A program made the translations under genes and the position numbers. A stretch of 64,000 nt of DNA from Auanema rhodensis. Taxonomy: Eukaryota > Nematoda > Chromadorea > Rhabditida > Rhabditidae. The notes beneath the pieces were generated by a model. The model did no database searches. It saw nothing but the letters and a program-made list of their open reading frames with translations, and was not told the DNA's origin. The stretch lies in assembly GCA_964057225.1 (NCBI GenBank), contig OZ059898.1, forward strand, positions 992,001 through 1,056,000, in the 5' to 3' direction. Below, piece after piece: positions 38,261-51,949 of this stretch. Positions within the stretch are counted from its first letter, which is position 1. Every line of letters starts with the position of its first letter.

Positions 38261-41200
38261 GCCTTGAAAAAAGGAATCTAAAAACATCTACTTTTTGCTA
38301 AATTATTTTGAAATTTTTCGAAAAAATTTTTGTCAAAATGTTTTTGGAAGCAATGTTGAGTGTACATGGAAACTCAACATACACTAATGCATCATTTTTC
38401 AAACGATCATAACTAATTTTTGTATTAAGCGTTTCTCAATGTAATATAGTGCATTTGATGCGGATTTTTAAGCTGCGTCGATCTGTGTTATCAGATTTGC
38501 GCTAGCTTAAAAATGCACCGAGATATCAACTGATATAAGTTTACACTTATATCCTCGATTTTCACCCTGAAGAATTAATTTTTTCGTTGAATAACATTAT
38601 CCATCGTCTTTGCCTTGAAAAAAGGAATCTAAAAACATCTACTTTTTGCTAAATTATTTTGAAATTTTTCGAAAAAATTTTTGTCAAAATGTTTTTGGAA
38701 GCAATGTTGAGTGTACATGGAAACTCAACATACACTAATGCATCATTTTTCAAACGATCATAACTAATTTTTGTATTAAGCGTTTCTCAATGTAATATAG
38801 TGCATTTGATGCGGATTTTTAAGCTGCGTCGATCTGTGTTATCAGATTTGCGCTAGCTAAAAAATGCACCGAGATATCAACTGATATAAGTTCACACTTA
38901 TATCCTCGATTTTCACCCTGAAGAATTAATTTTTTCGTTGAATAACATTGTCCATCGTCTTTGCCTTGAAAAAAGGAATCTAAAAACATCTACTTTTTGC
39001 TAAATTATTTTGAAATTTTTCGAAAACATTTTTGTCAAAATGTTTTTGGAAGCAATGTTGAGTGTACATGGAAACTCAACATACACTAATGCATCATTTT
39101 TCAAACGATCATAACTAATTTTTGTATTAAGCGTTTCTCAATGTAATATAGTGCATTCGATGCGGATTTTTAAGCTGCGTCGATCTGTGTTATCAGATTT
39201 GCGCTAGCTTAAAAATGCACCGAGATATCGACTGATATAAGTTCACACTTATATCCTCGATTTTCACCCTGAAGAATTAATTTTTTCGTTGAATAACATT
39301 GTCCATCGTCTTTGCCTTGAAAAAAGGAATCTAAAAACATCTACTTTTTGCTAAATTATTTTGAAATTTTTCGAAAACATTTTTGTCAAAATGTTTTTGG
39401 AAGCAATGTTGAGTGTACATGGAAACTCAACATACACTAATGCATCATTTTTCAAACGATCATAACTAATTTTTGTATTAAGCGTTTCTCAATGTAATAT
39501 AGTGCATTTGATGCGGATTTTTAAGCTGCGTCGATCTGTGTTATCAGATTTGCGCTAGCTTAAAAATGCACCGAGATATCAACTGATATAAGTTCACACT
39601 TATATCCTCGATTTTCACCCTGAAGAATTAATTTTTTCGTTGAATAACATTGTCCATCGTCTTTGCCTTGAAAAAAGGAATCTAAAAACATCTACTTTTT
39701 GCTAAATTATTTTGAAATTTTTCGAAAACATTTTTGTCAAAATGTTTTTGGAAGCAATGTTGAGTGTACATGGAAACTCAACATACACTAATGCATCATT
39801 TTTCAAACGATCATAACTAATTTTTGTATTAAGCGTTTCTCAATGTAGTATAGTGCATTTGATGCGGATTTTTAAGCTGCGTCGATCTGTGTTATCAGAT
39901 TTGCGCTAGCTTTAAAATGCACCGAGATATCAACTGATATAAGTTCACACTTATATCCTCGATTTTCACCCTGAAGAATTAATTTTTTCGTTGAATAACA
40001 TTGTCCATCGTCTTTGCCTTGAAAAAAGGAATCTAAAAACATCTACTTTTTGCTAAATTATTTTGAAATTTTTCGAAAAAATTTTTGTCAAAATGTTTTT
40101 GGAAGCAATGTTGAGTGTACATGGAAACTCAACATACACTAATGCATCATTTTTCAAACGATCATAACTAATTCTTGTATTAAGCGTTTCTCAATGTAAT
40201 ATAGTGCATTTGATGCGGATTTTTAAGCTGCGTCGATCTGTGTTATCAGATTTGCGCTAGCTTAAAAATGCACCGAGATATCAACTGATATAAGTTTACA
40301 CTTATATCCTCGATTTTCACCCTGAAGAATTAATTTTTTCGTTGAATAACATTATCCATCGTCTTTGCCTTGAAAAAAGGAATCTAAAAACATCTACTTT
40401 TTGCTAAATTATTTTGAAATTTTTCGAAAAAATTTTTGTCAAAATGTTTTTGGAAGCAATGTTGAGTGTACATGGAAACTCAACATACACTAATGCATCA
40501 TTTTTCAAACGATCATAACTAATTTTTGTATTAAGCGTTTCTCAATGTAATATAGTGCATTTGATGCGGATTTTTAAGCTGCGTCGATCTGTGTTATCAG
40601 ATTTGCGCTAGCTAAAAAATGCACCGAGATATCAACTGATATAAGTTCACACTTATATCCTCGATTTTCACCCTGAAGAATTAATTTTTTCGTTGAATAA
40701 CATTGTCCATCGTCTTTGCCTTGAAAAAAGGAATCTAAAAACATCTACTTTTTGCTAAATTATTTTGAAATTTTTCGAAAACATTTTTGTCAAAATGTTT
40801 TTGGAAGCAATGTTGAGTGTACATGGAAACTCAACATACACTAATGCATCATTTTTCAAACGATCATAACTAATTTTTGTATTAAGCGTTTCTCAATGTA
40901 ATATAGTGCATTCGATGCGGATTTTTAAGCTGCGTCGATCTGTGTTATCAGATTTGCGCTAGCTTAAAAATGCACCGAGATATCGACTGATATAAGTTCA
41001 CACTTATATCCTCGATTTTCACCCTGAAGAATTAATTTTTTCGTTGAATAACATTGTCCATCGTCTTTGCCTTGAAAAAAGGAATCTAAAAACATCTACT
41101 TTTTGCTAAATTATTTTGAAATTTTTCGAAAACATTTTTGTCAAAATGTTTTTGGAAGCAATGTTGAGTGTACATGGAAACTCAACATACACTAATGCAT

Positions 41201-42823
41201 CATTTTTCAAACGATCATAACTAATTTTTGTATTAAGCGTTTCTCAATGTAATATAGTGCATTTGATGCGGATTTTTAAGCTGCGTCGATCTGTGTTATC
41301 AGATTTGCGCTAGCTTAAAAATGCACCGAGATATCAACTGATATAAGTTCACACTTATATCCTCGATTTTCACCCTGAAGAATTAATTTTTTCGTTGAAT
41401 AACATTGTCCATCGTCTTTGCCTTGAAAAAAGGAATCTAAAAACATCTACTTTTTTCTAAATTATTTTGAAATTTTTCGAAAACATTTTTGTCAAAATGT
41501 TTTTGGAAGCAATGTTGAGTGTACATGGAAACTCAACATACACTAATGCATCATTTTTCAAACGATCATAACTAATTTTTGTATTAAGCGTTTCTCAATG
41601 TAGTATAGTGCATTTGATGCGGATTTTTAAGCTGCGTCGATCTGTGTTATCAGATTTGCGCTAGCTTTAAAATGCACCGAGATATCAACTGATATAAGTT
41701 CACACTTATATCCTCGATTTTCACCCTGAAGAATTAATTTTTTCGTTGAATAACATTGTCCATCGTCTTTGCCTTGAAAAAAGGAATCTAAAAACATCTA
41801 CTTTTTGCTAAATTATTTTGAAATTTTTCGAAAAAATTTTTGTCAAAATGTTTTTGGAAGCAATGTTGAGTGTACATGGAAACTCAACATACACTAATGC
41901 ATCATTTTTCAAACGATCATAACTAATTCTTGTATTAAGCGTTTCTCAATGTAATATAGTGCATTTGATGCGGATTTTTAAGCTGCGTCGATCTGTGTTA
42001 TCAGATTTGCGCTAGCTTAAAAATGCACCGAGATATCAACTGATATAAGTTTACACTTATATCCTCGATTTTCACCCTGAAGAATTAATTTTTTCGTTGA
42101 ATAACATTATCCATCGTCTTTGCCTTGAAAAAAGGAATCTAAAAACATCTACTTTTTGCTAAATTATTTTGAAATTTTTCGAAAAAATTTTTGTCAAAAT
42201 GTTTTTGGAAGCAATGTTGAGTGTACATGGAAACTCAACATACACTAATGCATCATTTTTCAAACGATCATAACTAATTTTTGTATTAAGCGTTTCTCAA
42301 TGTAATATAGTGCATTTGATGCGGATTTTTAAGCTGCGTCGATCTGTGTTATCAGATTTGCGCTAGCTAAAAAATGCACCGAGATATCAACTGATATAAG
42401 TTCACACTTATATCCTCGATTTTCACCCTGAAGAATTAATTTTTTCGTTGAATAACATTGTCCATCGTCTTTGCCTTGAAAAAAGGAATCTAAAAACATC
42501 TACTTTTTGCTAAATTATTTTGAAATTTTTCGAAAACATTTTTGTCAAAATGTTTTTGGAAGCAATGTTGAGTGTACATGGAAACTCAACATACACTAAT
42601 GCATCATTTTTCAAACGATCATAACTAATTTTTGTATTAAGCGTTTCTCAATGTAATATAGTGCATTCGATGCGGATTTTTAAGCTGCGTCGATCTGTGT
42701 TATCAGATTTGCGCTAGCTTAAAAATGCACCGAGATATCGACTGATATAAGTTCACACTTATATCCTCGATTTTCACCCTGAAGAATTAATTTTTTCGTT
42801 GAATAACATTGTCCATCGTCTTT
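36857..42823. repeat. 5-monomer HOR 'C' (1755 bp), 3.4 copies
   Basis: Units start at 36857, 38612, 40367 and 42122, the last being two monomers long. The order is: GCTAAAAAA (A248); C65/C196/G268; C65/A184/T196; C65/G184/GCTTTAAAA; A65/A184/T196/T282/A339. A rare AATTCTTG change is shared by the fifth monomer of units 2 and 3 (C at 40174 and 41929, exactly 1755 bp apart) and is absent from unit 1, so units 2 and 3 are sister copies. Unit 3 has a private TTTTTTCTAA at about 41451. Confidence 0.92.
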
Positions 42824-43174
42824 GCCTTGAAAAATGGAATCTAAAAACATCTACTTTTTGCTAAATTATTTTGAAATTTTTTGAAAAAATTTTTGTCAAA
42901 ATGTTTTTGGAAGCAATGTTGAGTGTACATGGAAACTCAACATACACTAATGCATCATTTTTCAAACGATCATAACTAATTTTTGTATTAAGCGTTTCTC
43001 AATGTAATATAGTGCATTCGATGCGGATTTTTAAGCTGCGTCGATCTGTGTTATCAGATTTGCGCTAGCTTAAAAATGCACCGAGATATCGACTGATATA
43101 AGTTCACACTTATATCCTCGATTTTCACCCTGAAGAATTGATTTTTTCGTTGAATAACATTGTCCATCGTCTTT

Positions 43175-44929
43175 GCCTTGAAAAATGGAATCTAAAAACA
43201 TCTACTTTTTGCTAAATTATTTTGAAATTTTTTGAAAAAATTTTTGTCAAAATGTTTTTGGAAGCAATGTTGAGTGTACATGGAAACTCAACATACACTA
43301 ATGCATCATTTTTCAAACGATCATAACTAATTTTTGTATTAATCGTTTCTCAATGTAATATAGTGCATTTGATGCGGATTTTTAAGCTGCGTCGATCTGT
43401 GTTATCAGATTTGCGCTAGCTTAAAAATGCACCGAGATATCAACTGATATAAGTTCACACTTATATCCTCGATTTTCACCCTGAAGAATTAATTTTTTCG
43501 TTGAATAACATTGTCCATCGTCTTTGCCTTGAAAAAAGGAATCTAAAAACATCTACTTTTTGCTAAATTATTTTGAAATTTTTCGAAAACATTTTTGTCA
43601 AAATGTTTTTGGAAGCAATGTTGAGTGTACATGGAAACTCAACATACACTAATGCATCATTTTTCAAACGATCATAACTAATTTTTGTATTAAGCGTTTC
43701 TCAATGTAGTATAGTGCATTTGATGCGGATTTTTAAGCTGCGTCGATCTGTGTTATCAGATTTGCGCTAGCTTTAAAATGCACCGAGATATCAACTGATA
43801 TAAGTTCACACTTATATCCTCGATTTTCACCCTGAAGAATTAATTTTTTCGTTGAATAACATTGTCCATCGTCTTTGCCTTGAAAAAAGGAATCTAAAAA
43901 CATCTACTTTTTGCTAAATTATTTTGAAATTTTTCGAAAAAATTTTTGTCAAAATGTTTTTGGAAGCAATGTTGAGTGTACATGGAAACTCAACATACAC
44001 TAATGCATCATTTTTCAAACGATCATAACTAATTTTTGTATTAAGCGTTTCTCAATGTAATATAGTGCATTCGATGCGGATTTTTAAGCTGCGTCGATCT
44101 GTGTTATCAGATTTGCGCTAGCTTAAAAATGCACCGAGATATCGACTGATATAAATTCACACTTATATCCTCGATTTTCACCCTGAAGAATTAATTTTTT
44201 CGTTGAATAACATTGTCCATCGTCTTTGCCTTGAAAAATGGATTCTAAAAACATCTACTTTTTGCTAAATTATCTTGAAATTTTTCGAAAAAATTTTTGT
44301 CAAAATGTTTTTGGAAGCAATGTTGAGTGTACATGGAAACTCAACATACACTAATGCATCATTTTTCAAACGATCATAACTAATTTTTGTATTAAGCGTT
44401 TCTCAATGTAATATAGTGCATTTGATGCGGATTTTTAAGCTGCGTCGATCTGTGTTATCAGATTTGCGCTAGCTTAAAAATGCACCGAGATATCAACTGA
44501 TATAAGTTCACACTTATATCCTCGATTTTCACCCTGAAGAATTAATTTTTTCGTTGAATAACATTGTCCATCGTCTTTGTCTTGAAAAATGGAATCTAAA
44601 AACATCTACTTTTTGCTAAATTATTTTGAAATTTTTCGAAACAATTTTTGTCAAAATGTTTTTGGAAGCAATGTTGAGTGTACATGGAAACTCAACATAC
44701 ACTAATGCATCATTTTTCAAACGATCATAACTAATTTTTGTATTAAGCGTTTCTCAATGTAATATAGTGCATTCGATGCGGATTTTTAAGCTGCGTCGAT
44801 CTGTGTTATCAGATTTGCGCTAGCTTAAAAATGCACCGAGATATCGACTGATATAAGTTCACACTTATATCCTCGATTTTCACCCTGAAGAATTAATTTT
44901 TTCGTTGAATAACATTGTCCATCGTCTTT
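43175..44929. repeat. 5-monomer HOR 'D', basic unit
   Basis: Five monomers: TTAATCG in place of TTAAGCG (43175); C65/GCTTTAAAA (43526); A12/A279 (43877); GGATTC (T16) with C47 (44228); and GTCTTG start with AAACAATTT (C64) at 44579. The next unit repeats this order with one extra monomer. The markers TTAATCG, T16 and GTCTTG are rare enough to make the homology unambiguous. Confidence 0.9.
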
Positions 44930-47035
44930 GCCTTGAAAAATGGAATCTAAAAACATCTACTTTTTGCTAAATTATTTTGAAATTTTTTGAAAAAATTTTT
45001 GTCAAAATGTTTTTGGAAGCAATGTTGAGTGTACATGGAAACTCAACATACACTAATGCATCATTTTTCAAACGATCATAACTAATTTTTGTATTAATCG
45101 TTTCTCAATGTAATATAGTGCATTTGATGCGGATTTTTAAGCTGCGTCGATCTGTGTTATCAGATTTGCGCTAGCTTAAAAATGCACCGAGATATCAACT
45201 GATATAAGTTCACACTTATATCCTCGATTTTCACCCTGAAGAATTAATTTTTTCGTTGAATAACATTGTCCATCGTCTTTGCCTTGAAAAAAGGAATCTA
45301 AAAACATCTACTTTTTGCTAAATTATTTTGAAATTTTTCGAAAACATTTTTGTCAAAATGTTTTTGGAAGCAATGTTGAGTGTACATGGAAACTCAACAT
45401 ACACTAATGCATCATTTTTCAAACGATCATAACTAATTTTTGTATTAAGCGTTTCTCAATGTAGTATAGTGCATTTGATGCGGATTTTTAAGCTGCGTCG
45501 ATCTGTGTTATCAGATTTGCGCTAGCTTTAAAATGCACCGAGATATCAACTGATATAAGTTCACACTTATATCCTCGATTTTCACCCTGAAGAATTAATT
45601 TTTTCGTTGAATAACATTGTCCATCGTCTTTGCCTTGAAAAAAGGAATCTAAAAACATCTACTTTTTGCTAAATTATTCTGAAATTTTTCGAAAAAATTT
45701 TTGTCAAAATGTTTTTGGAAGCAATGTTGAGTGTACATGGAAACTCAACATACACTAATGCATCATTTTTCAAACGATCATAACTAATTTTTGTATTAAG
45801 CGTTTCTCAATGTAATATAGTGCATTCGATGCGGATTTTTAAGCTGCGTCGATCTGTGTTATCAGATTTGCGCTAGCTTAAAAATGCACCGAGATATCGA
45901 CTGATATAAATTCACACTTATATCCTCGATTTTCACCCTGAAGAATTAATTTTTTCGTTGAATAACATTGTCCATCGTCTTTGCCTTGAAAAAAGGAATC
46001 TAAAAACATCTACTTTTTGCTAAATTATTCTGAAATTTTTCGAAAAAATTTTTGTCAAAATGTTTTTGGAAGCAATGTTGAGTGTACATGGAAACTCAAC
46101 ATACACTAATGCATCATTTTTCAAACGATCATAACTAATTTTTGTATTAAGCGTTTCTCAATGTAATATAGTGCATTCGATGCGGATTTTTAAGCTGCGT
46201 CGATCTGTGTTATCAGATTTGCGCTAGCTTAAAAATGCACCGAGATATCGACTGATATAAATTCACACTTATATCCTCGATTTTCACCCTGAAGAATTAA
46301 TTTTTTCGTTGAATAACATTGTCCATCGTCTTTGCCTTGAAAAATGGATTCTAAAAACATCTACTTTTTGCTAAATTATCTTGAAATTTTTCGAAAAAAT
46401 TTTTGTCAAAATGTTTTTGGAAGCAATGTTGAGTGTACATGGAAACTCAACATACACTAATGCATCATTTTTCAAACGATCATAACTAATTTTTGTATTA
46501 AGCGTTTCTCAATGTAATATAGTGCATTTGATGCGGATTTTTAAGCTGCGTCGATCTGTGTTATCAGATTTGCGCTAGCTTAAAAATGCACCGAGATATC
46601 AACTGATATAAGTTCACACTTATATCCTCGATTTTCACCCTGAAGAATTAATTTTTTCGTTGAATAACATTGTCCATCGTCTTTGTCTTGAAAAATGGAA
46701 TCTAAAAACATCTACTTTTTGCTAAATTATTTTGAAATTTTTCGAAACAATTTTTGTCAAAATGTTTTTGGAAGCAATGTTGAGTGTACATGGAAACTCA
46801 ACATACACTAATGCATCATTTTTCAAACAATCATAACTAATTTTTGTATTAAGCGTTTCTCAATGTAATATAGTGCATTCGATGCGGATTTTTAAGCTGC
46901 GTCGATCTGTGTTATCAGATTTGCGCTAGCTTAAAAATGCACCGAGATATCGACTGATATAAGTTCACACTTATATCCTCGATTTTCACCCTGAAGAATT
47001 AATTTTTTCGTTGAATAACATTGTCCATCGTCTTT
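44930..47035. repeat. 6-monomer derivative of HOR 'D'
   Basis: The order is as in 43175-44929, but the third type occurs twice (45632-45982 and 45983-46333). Both copies share TATTCTG in place of TATTTTG, a change absent from the equivalent monomer at 43877. Read side by side, the two copies look identical over 351 bp. The point change therefore came first and a single-monomer duplication followed. A third, partial unit starts at 47036 with the TTAATCG marker. Confidence 0.92.
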
Positions 47036-47386
47036 GCCTTGAAAAATGGAATCTAAAAACATCTACTTTTTGCTAAATTATTTTGAAATTTTTTGAAAAA
47101 ATTTTTGTCAAAATGTTTTTGGAAGCAATGTTGAGTGTACATGGAAACTCAACATACACTAATGCATCATTTTTCAAACGATCATAACTAATTTTTGTAT
47201 TAATCGTTTCTCAATGTAATATAGTGCATTTGATGCGGATTTTTAAGCTGCGTCGATCTGTGTTATCAGATTTGCGCTAGCTTAAAAATGCACCGAGATA
47301 TCAACTGATATAAGTTCACACTTATATCCTCGATTTTCACCCTGAAGAATTAATTTTTTCGTTGAATAACATTGTCCATCGTCTTT

Positions 47387-47737
47387 GCCTTGAAAAAAGG
47401 AATCTAAAAACATCTACTTTTTGCTAAATTATTTTGAAATTTTTCGAAAACATTTTTGTCAAAATGTTTTTGGAAGCAATGTTGAGTGTACATGGAAACT
47501 CAACATACACTAATGCATCATTTTTCAAACGATCATAACTAATTTTTGTATTAAGCGTTTCTCAATGTAGTATAGTGCATTTGATGCGGATTTTTAAGCT
47601 GCGTCGATCTGTGTTATCAGATTTGCGCTAGCTTAAAAATGCACCGAGATATCGACTGATATAAATTCACACTTATATCCTCGATTTTCACCCTGAAGAA
47701 TTAATTTTTTCGTTGAATAACATTGTCCATCGTCTTT
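47387..47737. repeat. Probable chimeric monomer ending HOR 'D'
   Basis: The 5' part (A12, C65, G184, T196) is the second monomer type of HOR 'D'. The 3' part lacks GCTTTAAAA and carries G268 with A279, like the monomers at 43877 and 49493. The switch lies somewhere between monomer positions 65 and 249. Periodicity of the HOR ends at this monomer, so it is a likely recombination junction. Confidence 0.65.
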
Positions 47738-49141
47738 GCCTTGAAAAAAGGAATCTAAAAACATCTACTTTTTGCTAAATTATTTTGAAATTTTTCGAAA
47801 AAATTTTTGTCAAAATGTTTTTGGAAGCAATGTTGAGTGTACATGGAAACTCAACATACACTAATGCATCATTTTTCAAACGATCATAACTAATTTTTGT
47901 ATTAAGCGTTTCTCAATGTAGTATAGTGCATTCGATGCGGATTTTTAAGCTGCGTCGATCTGTGTTATCAGATTTGCGCTAGCTTAAAAATGCACCGAGA
48001 TATCAACTGATATAAGTTCACACTTATATCCTCGATTTTCACCCTGAAGAATTAATTTTTTCGTTGAATAACATTGTCCATCGTCTTTGCCTTGAAAAAA
48101 GGAATCTAAAAACATCTACTTTTTGCTAAATTATTTTGAAATTTTTCGAAAACATTTTTGTCAAAATGTTTTTGGAAGCAATGTTGAGTGTACATGGAAA
48201 CTCAACATACACTAATGCATCATTTTTCAAACGATCATAACTAATTTTTGTATTAAGCGTTTCTCAATGTAGTATAGTGCATTTGATGCGGATTTTTAAG
48301 CTGCGTCGATCTGTGTTATCAGATTTGCGCTAGCTTAAAAATGCACCGAGATATCGACTGATATAAGTTCACACTTATATCCTCGATTTTCACCCTGAAG
48401 AATTAATTTTTTCGTTGAATAACATTGTCCATCGTCTTTGCCTTGAAAAATGGAATCTAAAAACATCTACTTTTTGCTAAATTATCTTGAAATTTTTCGA
48501 AAAAATTTTTGTCAAAATGTTTTTGGAAGCAATGTTGAGTGTACATGGAAACTCAACATACACTAATGCATCATTTTTCAAACGATCATAACTAATTTTT
48601 GTATTAAGCGTTTCTCAATGTAATATAGTGCATTCGATGCGGATTTTTAAGCTGCGTCGATCTGTGTTATCAGATTTGCGCTAGCTTAAAAATGCACCGA
48701 GATATCGACTGATATAAGTTCACACTTATATCCTCGATTTTCACCCTGAAGAATTAATTTTTTCGTTGAATAACATTGTCCATCGTCTTTGCCTTGAAAA
48801 ATGGAATCTAAAAACATCTACTTTTTGCTAAATTATTTTGAAATTTTTTGAAAAAATTTTTGTCAAAATGTTTTTGGAAGCAATGTTGAGTGTACATGGA
48901 AACTCAACATACACTAATGCATCATTTTTCAAACGATCATAACTAATTTTTGTATTAAGCGTTTCTCAATGTAATATAGTGCATTCGATGCGGATTTTTA
49001 AGCTGCGTCGATCTGTGTTATCAGATTTGCGCTAGCTTAAAAATGCACCGAGATATCAACTGATATAAGTTCACACTTATATCCTCGATTTTCACCCTGA
49101 AGAATTAATTTTTTCGTTGAATAACATTGTCCATCGTCTTT
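47738..49141. repeat. 8-monomer-offset repeat, copy 1
   Basis: Four monomers (G184/C196/A268; C65/G184/G268; T12/C47/G268; T12/T59/A268) match those at 50546-51949, 2808 bp (8 x 351) away. The fourth pair differs at position 196 (C here, T there). The following monomer, at 49142, begins GTCTTG, carries C64 and has a private GTTTCTTAATG. Confidence 0.75.
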
Positions 49142-50545
49142 GTCTTGAAAAATGAAATCTAAAAACATCTACTTTTTGCTAAATTATTTTGAAATTTTTC
49201 GAAACAATTTTTGTCAAAATGTTTTTGGAAGCAATGTTGAGTGTACATGGAAACTCAACATACACTAATGCATCATTTTTCAAACGATCATAACTAATTT
49301 TTGTATTAAGCGTTTCTTAATGTAATATAGTGCATTCGATGCGGATTTTTAAGCTGCGTCGATCTGTGTTATCAGATTTGCGCTAGCTTAAAAATGCACC
49401 GAGATATCGACTGATATAAATTCACACTTATATCCTCGATTTTCACCCTGAAGAATTAATTTTTTCGTTGAATAACATTGTCCATCGTCTTTGCCTTGAA
49501 AAAAGGAATCTAAAAACATCTACTTTTTGCTAAATTATTTTGAAATTTTTCGAAAAAATTTTTGTCAAAATGTTTTTGGAAGCAATGTTGAGTGTACATG
49601 GAAACTCAACATACACTAATGCATCATTTTTCAAACGATCATAACTAATTTTTGTATTAAGCGTTTCTCAATGTAGTATAGTGCATTTGATGCGGATTTT
49701 TAAGCTGCGTCGATCTGTGTTATCAGATTTGCGCTAGCTTAAAAATGCACCGAGATATCGACTGATATAAATTCACACTTATATCCTCGATTTTCACCCT
49801 GAAGAATTAATTTTTTCGTTGAATAACATTGTCCATCGTCTTTGCCTTGAAAAATGGATTCTAAAAACATCTACTTTTTGCTAAATTATCTTGAAATTTT
49901 TCGAAAAAATTTTTGTCAAAATGTTTTTGGAAGCAATGTTGAGTGTACATGGAAACTCAACATACACTAATGCATCATTTTTCAAACGATCATAACTAAT
50001 TTTTGTATTAAGCGTTTCTCAATGTAATATAGTGCATTTGATGCGGATTTTTAAGCTGCGTCGATCTGTGTTATCAGATTTGCGCTAGCTTAAAAATGCA
50101 CCGAGATATCAACTGATATAAGTTCACACTTATATCCTCGATTTTCACCCTGAAGAATTAATTTTTTCGTTGAATAACATTGTCCATCGTCTTTGTCTTG
50201 AAAAATGGAATCTAAAAACATCTACTTTTTGCTAAATTATTTTGAAATTTTTCGAAACAATTTTTGTCAAAATGTTTTTGGAAGCAATGTTGAGTGTACA
50301 TGGAAACTCAACATACACTAATGCATCATTTTTCAAACGATCATAACTAATTTTTGTATTAAGCGTTTCTCAATGTAATATAGTGCATTCGATGCGGATT
50401 TTTAAGCTGCGTCGATCTGTGTTATCAGATTTGCGCTAGCTTAAAAATGCACCGAGATATCGACTGATATAAATTCACACTTATATCCTCGATTTTCACC
50501 CTGAAGAATTAATTTTTTCGTTGAATAACATTGTCCATCGTCTTT

Positions 50546-51949
50546 GCCTTGAAAAAAGGAATCTAAAAACATCTACTTTTTGCTAAATTATTTTGAAATT
50601 TTTCGAAAAAATTTTTGTCAAAATGTTTTTGGAAGCAATGTTGAGTGTACATGGAAACTCAACATACACTAATGCATCATTTTTCAAACGATCATAACTA
50701 ATTTTTGTATTAAGCGTTTCTCAATGTAGTATAGTGCATTCGATGCGGATTTTTAAGCTGCGTCGATCTGTGTTATCAGATTTGCGCTAGCTTAAAAATG
50801 CACCGAGATATCAACTGATATAAGTTCACACTTATATCCTCGATTTTCACCCTGAAGAATTAATTTTTTCGTTGAATAACATTGTCCATCGTCTTTGCCT
50901 TGAAAAAAGGAATCTAAAAACATCTACTTTTTGCTAAATTATTTTGAAATTTTTCGAAAACATTTTTGTCAAAATGTTTTTGGAAGCAATGTTGAGTGTA
51001 CATGGAAACTCAACATACACTAATGCATCATTTTTCAAACGATCATAACTAATTTTTGTATTAAGCGTTTCTCAATGTAGTATAGTGCATTTGATGCGGA
51101 TTTTTAAGCTGCGTCGATCTGTGTTATCAGATTTGCGCTAGCTTAAAAATGCACCGAGATATCGACTGATATAAGTTCACACTTATATCCTCGATTTTCA
51201 CCCTGAAGAATTAATTTTTTCGTTGAATAACATTGTCCATCGTCTTTGCCTTGAAAAATGGAATCTAAAAACATCTACTTTTTGCTAAATTATCTTGAAA
51301 TTTTTCGAAAAAATTTTTGTCAAAATGTTTTTGGAAGCAATGTTGAGTGTACATGGAAACTCAACATACACTAATGCATCATTTTTCAAACGATCATAAC
51401 TAATTTTTGTATTAAGCGTTTCTCAATGTAATATAGTGCATTCGATGCGGATTTTTAAGCTGCGTCGATCTGTGTTATCAGATTTGCGCTAGCTTAAAAA
51501 TGCACCGAGATATCGACTGATATAAGTTCACACTTATATCCTCGATTTTCACCCTGAAGAATTAATTTTTTCGTTGAATAACATTGTCCATCGTCTTTGC
51601 CTTGAAAAATGGAATCTAAAAACATCTACTTTTTGCTAAATTATTTTGAAATTTTTTGAAAAAATTTTTGTCAAAATGTTTTTGGAAGCAATGTTGAGTG
51701 TACATGGAAACTCAACATACACTAATGCATCATTTTTCAAACGATCATAACTAATTTTTGTATTAAGCGTTTCTCAATGTAATATAGTGCATTTGATGCG
51801 GATTTTTAAGCTGCGTCGATCTGTGTTATCAGATTTGCGCTAGCTTAAAAATGCACCGAGATATCAACTGATATAAGTTCACACTTATATCCTCGATTTT
51901 CACCCTGAAGAATTAATTTTTTCGTTGAATAACATTGTCCATCGTCTTT
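50546..51949. repeat. 8-monomer-offset repeat, copy 2
   Basis: Partner of 47738-49141 at an offset of eight monomers. The stretch between them (49142-50545) holds two GTCTTG/C64 monomers (49142, 50195) and one T16 monomer (49844), so a nested rearrangement of HOR 'D' components is likely. I could not resolve a full unit. Confidence 0.7.
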
